Positions 63,501 to 64,000 of a DNA stretch of 64,000 bases are shown here, piece after piece; position 1 is the stretch's first letter, and each line of letters opens with the position of its first letter. Made by a program: the position numbers and the translations under genes. Below the pieces are notes generated by a model that made no database searches, was not told where the DNA came from, and saw nothing but the letters and a program-made list of their open reading frames with translations. Origin of the DNA: Neoarius graeffei. Its lineage: Eukaryota; Chordata; Actinopteri; Siluriformes; Ariidae. The stretch spans positions 4,436,378 through 4,500,377 of the forward strand of contig NC_083582.1 of NCBI RefSeq assembly GCF_027579695.1, given 5' to 3'.

Positions 63501-63838
63501 CTGACTTTGTGTTGTGACCTTGCCTTTGTTGAGCGCTCTAATTTTGATGAGATTGCTGATATCTGATTTTGTGATCTTGGTTTGCCTTTTGACCACTTTT
63601 TTTTTTCCCCAAAATTGTTGTTCTATTAGAGTGTTTTGTGAAGGACCTTGACTCTCTTGACCTTGATTTCCCTGCTCATAAACCTTTTCTATATGGATTC
63701 TTGCTCTGCCTCTGAGAGCCCTGGGTTACAGAGATGTTCTGAAATGTAAATTAGGGGTTAAAGTACTTACTGTACCTTTGAAAATTTGTGACTCTGTGAC
63801 ATCGCCTTCACTGTCTGAATGAGGTCATGGGCATAAAG
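49694..63838 (-). CDS. lgmn-like: Legumain-like cysteine peptidase gene B (3' part; begins beyond the right edge)
   Basis: Eight consecutive minus-strand exons: 63838-63776, 63275-63212, 63115-62997, 62847-62734, 54711-54502, 53769-53614, 49914-49847 and 49739-49694. All have AG/GT boundaries and compatible phases, and together encode about 279 residues with no internal stop. The product covers the end of the catalytic domain (MVIYLEACCSGSM with the nucleophile Cys, then VYAVSSCKPDEYTYACFF), the linker and the C-terminal prodomain (FNWEEEP, HLQVLVNLCE). The residue after the catalytic Cys is Cys rather than the usual Glu. The position equivalent to human Ser215 is Tyr, while Asp231 (FLSD) is kept. 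The catalytic His exon is outside the window. The gene points toward gene A and is likely a paralog in the same cluster. Introns of 8.0 and 3.7 kb are filled with transposons. Confidence 0.87.
49754..49801. repeat. 12-bp tandem repeat (x4) in the last intron of gene B
   Basis: Four exact copies of GAAATTAGAAAT. On the transcribed strand each unit reads ATTTCTAATTTC, so the array provides four TCTAAT branch-point-like motifs and a pyrimidine-rich tract just upstream of the final acceptor. Confidence 0.9.
49847..49914 (-). CDS. lgmn-like: Legumain-like gene B, penultimate exon
   Basis: Acceptor CTCTGTGCAG, donor GAG|GTACGT. It encodes FVVTHSHLQVLVNLCECGLE and VE, plus two bases. HLQVLVNLCE matches HLYVLVNLCE, the most conserved part of the legumain C-terminal domain. 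Confidence 0.88.
50195..50475 (+). mobile_element. SINE of a second tRNA-derived family in gene B intron
   Basis: The head ATGGCCTGAAGGTTAGAGAAGCAG and GTTGCTGGTTTGATATCTGG fit box A and box B positions. The body has GCCCTTGAGCAAAGCCCCTAA and CTGCCCACTGCTCTGGG. The same body motifs occur in the left half of the composite SINE at 23776. Confidence 0.6.
50620..50790 (-). mobile_element. SINE fragment (TTTAGCAGATGCTCTTATCC type)
   Basis: The minus-strand copy has complemented box B (GAATTGAGCCAGCAACC) and GCTCAAGGGCACATCAGCC. A sister copy is at 52005-52220. Confidence 0.55.
51002..51414 (+). mobile_element. Solo LTR in gene B intron (TSD ACAAG)
   Basis: A 413-bp sequence starting TGTCAGTAAACCTG and ending CTGTGATA, flanked by ACAAG (50997-51001 and 51415-51419). 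The promoter-like TATTTAAACC lies at 51137. It is related to the LTR pieces at 21620-21722 and 48690-48900 (shared CACAGCGCCCTCTGTC and CTCTTCTGCACATACATCC). Confidence 0.72.
51420..52004. other. Gene B intron, no recognised feature
   Basis: AT-rich intron sequence. The segment AATTTTTAAACGCACTTTGTA to GATAAGAAAACAAAAAC has no family resemblance I can name. Confidence 0.3.
52005..52220 (-). mobile_element. SINE fragment (TTTAGCAGATGCTCTTATCC type)
   Basis: The complement has GGCAGCAATGGCCTCAAGGTT (box A region) and GGGTTGCTGGCTTGATTCTC (box B region), then GCCCTTGAGCAAGGCACC. Confidence 0.6.
52465..52690. repeat. Two direct copies of an AAATTTCATC(C/A)AAATCCATTCAC motif
   Basis: CCAAATTTCATCCAAATCCAT (52478) and TCAAAATTTCATCAAAATCC (52614) each continue with CAC(G)ACTTTTT and GGGAACA(G/A)ACAAA. 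They lie about 137 bases apart; part of an unnamed interspersed repeat. Confidence 0.6.
52718..53085 (-). mobile_element. Full-length SINE with 13-bp duplication in gene B intron
   Basis: Flanked by TGGCAGAGATAAT (52705-52717 and 53086-53098). The complete head, body and ATGAG tail are on the minus strand. Confidence 0.9.
53614..53769 (-). CDS. lgmn-like: Legumain-like gene B, prodomain exon
   Basis: Acceptor TATTTGTAG, donor GAGCCG|GTATGT. The 52 codons read KRKTVDEALQKITECV to FRKTIFNWEEEP. The FRKTIFNW end matches FRTHCFNW of the legumain stabilisation/death-domain-like prodomain. Confidence 0.82.
54502..54711 (-). CDS. lgmn-like: Legumain-like gene B, linker exon
   Basis: Acceptor ATTATTTAG, donor AAAAGA|GTGAGT. 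Seventy codons, beginning RMLKLMLSEFLGES and ending EKRQALERQYEDLKR. It corresponds to the stretch from TISTMKVMQFQG to EIQRHLDAR. This acidic linker and helical region is where legumain is autoprocessed. The upstream intron is 8.0 kb, mostly transposons. Confidence 0.82.
54712..55250. other. Gene B intron, no recognised feature
   Basis: AT-rich near the exon; from about 54990 more GC-rich text without family resemblance that leads into the 39-bp repeat. Confidence 0.3.
55323..55615. repeat. 39-bp minisatellite with a 13-residue reading frame
   Basis: About seven and a half units of 39 bases. In the plus frame each gives a 13-residue unit: ANMLVSTEDLPLE, ANLVASTIELSPE, ANRVTSSRMLPSE, ANRVTSTKELPLS, ADRATSNKVLPPE, VNKVTSGTMLLLE and VNQVTVSVWLLLV. 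The minus frame is also open. The unit length is a multiple of three and there are no stops, so it may come from a coding repeat of a lost gene or element. Confidence 0.75.
55634..55700 (+). pseudogene. tRNA-Leu(UAA)-like pseudogene
   Basis: GCCAGGATGGCCAAGTGG, then TTAAGGCTTTGGATTTAAGA and CCCAATAGATACATGTCTTT follow the plan of a class II tRNA-Leu: acceptor strand, D arm, anticodon loop TTTAAGA with anticodon TAA, and variable arm. After TGTGAGTTC the T arm and acceptor 3' strand are lost, so it cannot be a functional tRNA. Confidence 0.6.
55940..57030. mobile_element. Scrambled REL-type LINE pieces
   Basis: Three parts of a restriction-like-endonuclease LINE. A minus-strand piece (57027-56660: CYLCRWLGLPHSLSSAALYG, EVRTGRKWS) is the post-thumb region. 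A plus-strand piece (about 56330-56650) is the endonuclease C-terminus (EDCMEEANKQKQL, then CCKCIEVGCRGFAA, AIKSTIEAAKRASRW). A minus-strand piece (56150-55940: CCECREVGCRGFAA) is a second, inverted copy of that C-terminus. All are decayed. Confidence 0.6.
57082..57229 (+). mobile_element. L2-type LINE 3' UTR, first part
   Basis: Matches 16595-16742 (GACAGTTGAAAGTCACAC to CCATCAATGAAGAGTT). It stops where a CR1-like LINE begins; the remainder of the same UTR resumes at about 58116. Confidence 0.7.
57230..58115 (+). mobile_element. 5'-truncated CR1-like LINE inserted into an L2 3' UTR
   Basis: Encodes the C-terminal segment: LLLTFYRSSIESLLTYCITV, WYGSCTAADRKRLQRVVKAA and PLPSLMDIYTSRCLSRARNI. 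The 3' UTR contains the GTGCAATAC minisatellite, and the element ends with a TTCTA repeat tail (58091-58114). Confidence 0.75.
57650..57945. repeat. GTGCAATACYTATAATGTGCAATACC minisatellite
   Basis: Some sixteen GTGCAATAC cores alternating with TATAATG and GGACTCTCTCT text, in units of about 20-45 bases, within the CR1-like 3' UTR. Confidence 0.8.
58116..58335 (+). mobile_element. L2-type LINE 3' UTR, second part
   Basis: GAGTCTGATTCCTCTCGAGG, then GCTTGCTCATTGGGAAGAGA and GTTAAAAGCGCTATAAAAGT with CTTGACTT at the end. It continues the UTR interrupted at 57229. Confidence 0.7.
58336..58515 (-). mobile_element. REL-type LINE fragment (thumb region)
   Basis: Minus-strand frame reads NLEAWLSTVDKSGLPGRFKE and WIYQHGILPHIFWLLLVY, matching GLEKIDASQLPGKYKVWCYH and FILYPRVMWPL of the copy at 42125-43687. 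Confidence 0.6.
58589..58965 (-). mobile_element. Full-length SINE with 12-bp duplication
   Basis: Flanked by CTTTTATTTTAT (58577-58588 and 58966-58977). Complete on the minus strand, with box B GGTTCGAGCCC intact. Confidence 0.9.
59000..59620 (+). mobile_element. LINE 3' UTR ending in (TTA)n
   Basis: Ends GACCTTGGGTTTTGACAAAG, then GCGCTATATAAATTTAACC and a TAT/ATT run (59577-59620), the usual fish LINE 3' tail. An internal imperfect duplication of about 125 bases is built on GATGTTGC(T/C)CGG and GCAGCTGTGC. No coding sequence. Confidence 0.5.
59621..59980 (+). mobile_element. SINE with ATTATTATC duplication inside REL-type LINE remains
   Basis: Near full-length plus-strand copy flanked by ATTATTATC (59612-59620 and 59981-59989). 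The head (AGAGGCATGGTGGTGTAGTG) is slightly diverged. Confidence 0.8.
59990..60400 (-). mobile_element. REL-type LINE reverse transcriptase fragment
   Basis: Minus-strand frame reads PPIRAYVDDLMATTTSVPVS, with YVDD as the active site, then RWSLQGLVKLISSERMSFKP and GIPIPSITEKPV. It is probably the upstream part of the same decayed element seen at 58336 and 56660. Confidence 0.65.
60402..60419. repeat. Poly-G run
   Basis: About 17 consecutive G bases, a possible sequencing or assembly weak point. Confidence 0.85.
60425..60808 (+). repeat. 5' LTR remnant of a gypsy element
   Basis: Ends AATGGTGTGTTTCCTGTATT and CTTGTGAGCCAGATTGTGACC. The same end occurs at 62535-62605. A (CT)n tract (60508-60540) is internal. 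A PBS-like GAGGCTCGTCTGGGATC follows at 60814. A related piece is at 55730-55860. Confidence 0.55.
60980..62490 (+). pseudogene. Gypsy protease-integrase remnant
   Basis: NDLAGNKVWPEGVLTPSVAT (about 60998-61060) resembles the end of a fish gypsy protease. The integrase follows: KFHDMVLKLSRDRDGHLGVQ, KTYDCILQYFFWPWLKCDVA, TYIRTCYTCQLTVKPNQ (HHCC finger), YLLTVMCQSTRYPAACPL, FGIPSVIQSDQGLNF (second Asp), then in other frames GFSPNDLVFGHTVKGPLAVL and NLLDYVNGF. No reverse transcriptase lies between protease and integrase, consistent with integrase-first order or with a deletion. Many stops. Confidence 0.7.
62520..62720 (+). repeat. LTR fragment, 3' side of the gypsy remnant
   Basis: AATGCTGCAAAATGATGTGT and CTTGTGAGCCAGGTTGTGAC match 60748-60808. 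The sequence downstream is not recognisable as element. Confidence 0.5.
62734..62847 (-). CDS. lgmn-like: Legumain-like gene B, exon after the catalytic domain core
   Basis: Acceptor ACTCTAAAG, donor ACAAG|GTATGT. The 38 codons include TMTSFGEQFSYLEKHVS and end with CHYGDK, matching ETLHKQYHLVKSHTN to MQYGNK in mammalian legumain. Phase 0 at both ends. Confidence 0.85.
62997..63115 (-). CDS. lgmn-like: Legumain-like gene B, S1-pocket exon
   Basis: Acceptor AATTTCAG, donor ACG|GTAAGA. After completing a Val codon it encodes YAVSSCKPDEYTYACFFNKE, then RNTFLSDMFTFNWLQHMET. YAC and the LSD/LGD aspartate are legumain landmarks. The DEYTYAC segment replaces the Ser-Ser of ESSYAC, putting Tyr at the Ser215 position. 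Confidence 0.88.
63212..63275 (-). CDS. lgmn-like: Legumain-like gene B, active-site cysteine exon
   Basis: Acceptor TTTGTAG, donor AACG|GTTAGT. It encodes MVIYLEACCSGSMLDHLSES and N, plus the first base of the next codon. LEAC is the legumain active-site strand: Glu lines the S1 pocket and Cys is the nucleophile. The next residue is Cys where most legumains have Glu. Confidence 0.88.
63300..63775. other. Gene B intron with LTR-like text
   Basis: (CA)n at 63313-63330. From about 63475 to 63735 the text (TTGTGACCTTGCCTTTGTTG to TTCTTGCTCTGCCTCTGAG) looks like the 3' part of an LTR, but no boundaries or duplication were found. Confidence 0.3.
63776..63838 (-). CDS. lgmn-like: Legumain-like gene B, exon (pre-catalytic Cys helix)
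   Basis: Acceptor GTTACAG, donor AAAG|GTACAG. The 21 codons read LYAHDLIQTVKAMSQSHKFS and K, matching the legumain helix that ends KHKMYRK just before the active-site strand. Phase 0 at both ends. Confidence 0.8.
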
Positions 63839-64000
63839 CTGTAACAGGAGAAAAAAGATCATTATGTTTCATGACCTCAGTAGTAGATGGATCTGATACT
63901 CTGATGGAAATGAGTTCTTACTAATATTCAGTTTCATTGAAATCAAAACAACTCAACAAGCTGATGTTTCAACTGTACAACACCCTATAATGATGTGTCA

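Overview
The window is vertebrate nuclear DNA from a teleost fish. It has spliced genes with GT/AG introns, tRNA-derived SINEs, Tc1-like and hAT DNA transposons, RTE/CR1/L2-type LINEs, Ty3/gypsy elements and long (TA)n, (AAT)n and (CT)n microsatellites. The repeat mix suggests an ostariophysan, perhaps a catfish, but that cannot be settled from sequence alone. There is no bacterial gene organisation and no CRISPR.

Host genes. Two legumain-like (peptidase family C13) genes lie on the minus strand, in the same orientation. Gene B enters from the right edge; its last eight coding exons run from 63838 down to the stop at 49694. They carry the catalytic-cysteine motif LEACCSGSM and are intact. Gene A starts at a TATA-box promoter near 7550, has a non-coding first exon, and its next three exons run down to 2424, after which it leaves the window on the left. 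Its first in-frame ATG follows an in-frame stop, so this transcript has no signal peptide. In both genes, residues that line the Asn-specific S1 pocket of mammalian legumain are replaced. A single plus-strand exon (38596-39053) is the 3' end of an uncharacterised Ala/Gly-rich fish protein.

Layout. 1-7560: gene A, with a CR1/Rex1-like LINE in its third intron and PLE and RTE fragments beyond exon 4. 8250-13231: minisatellite, then a Ty3/gypsy element (minus) with integrase ahead of reverse transcriptase (Gmr1-like order). 13331-17400: SINEs, a hAT element carrying degenerate THAP and SWIM/YqaJ-type exons, an L2 LINE and a Tc1 fragment. 17400-21720: a plus-strand gypsy element holding a nested solo LTR, a nested hAT and a small internal inversion. 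22800-27700: LTR and SINE remnants, a 294-bp solo LTR, a ~207-bp tandem repeat and an 80-bp perfect palindrome. 27873-30895: a young RTE-type LINE with target-site duplication. 31123-32995: a hAT within a hAT between (TA)n tracts. 33090-38485: a CR1-like LINE split by a BED-finger hAT. 39500-48900: L2, Tc1, a LINE with restriction-like endonuclease, another LINE, a Tc1 with a 50-bp hairpin and a minus-strand gypsy. 49471-63838: gene B, with introns packed with SINEs, LTRs, scrambled LINE pieces, a tRNA-Leu-like pseudogene and a gypsy protease-integrase fragment.

Apart from the two legumain-like genes and the plus-strand exon, almost everything recognisable is mobile DNA at various stages of decay. 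Many insertions are nested and several have exact target-site duplications, so their relative ages can be read from the sequence.
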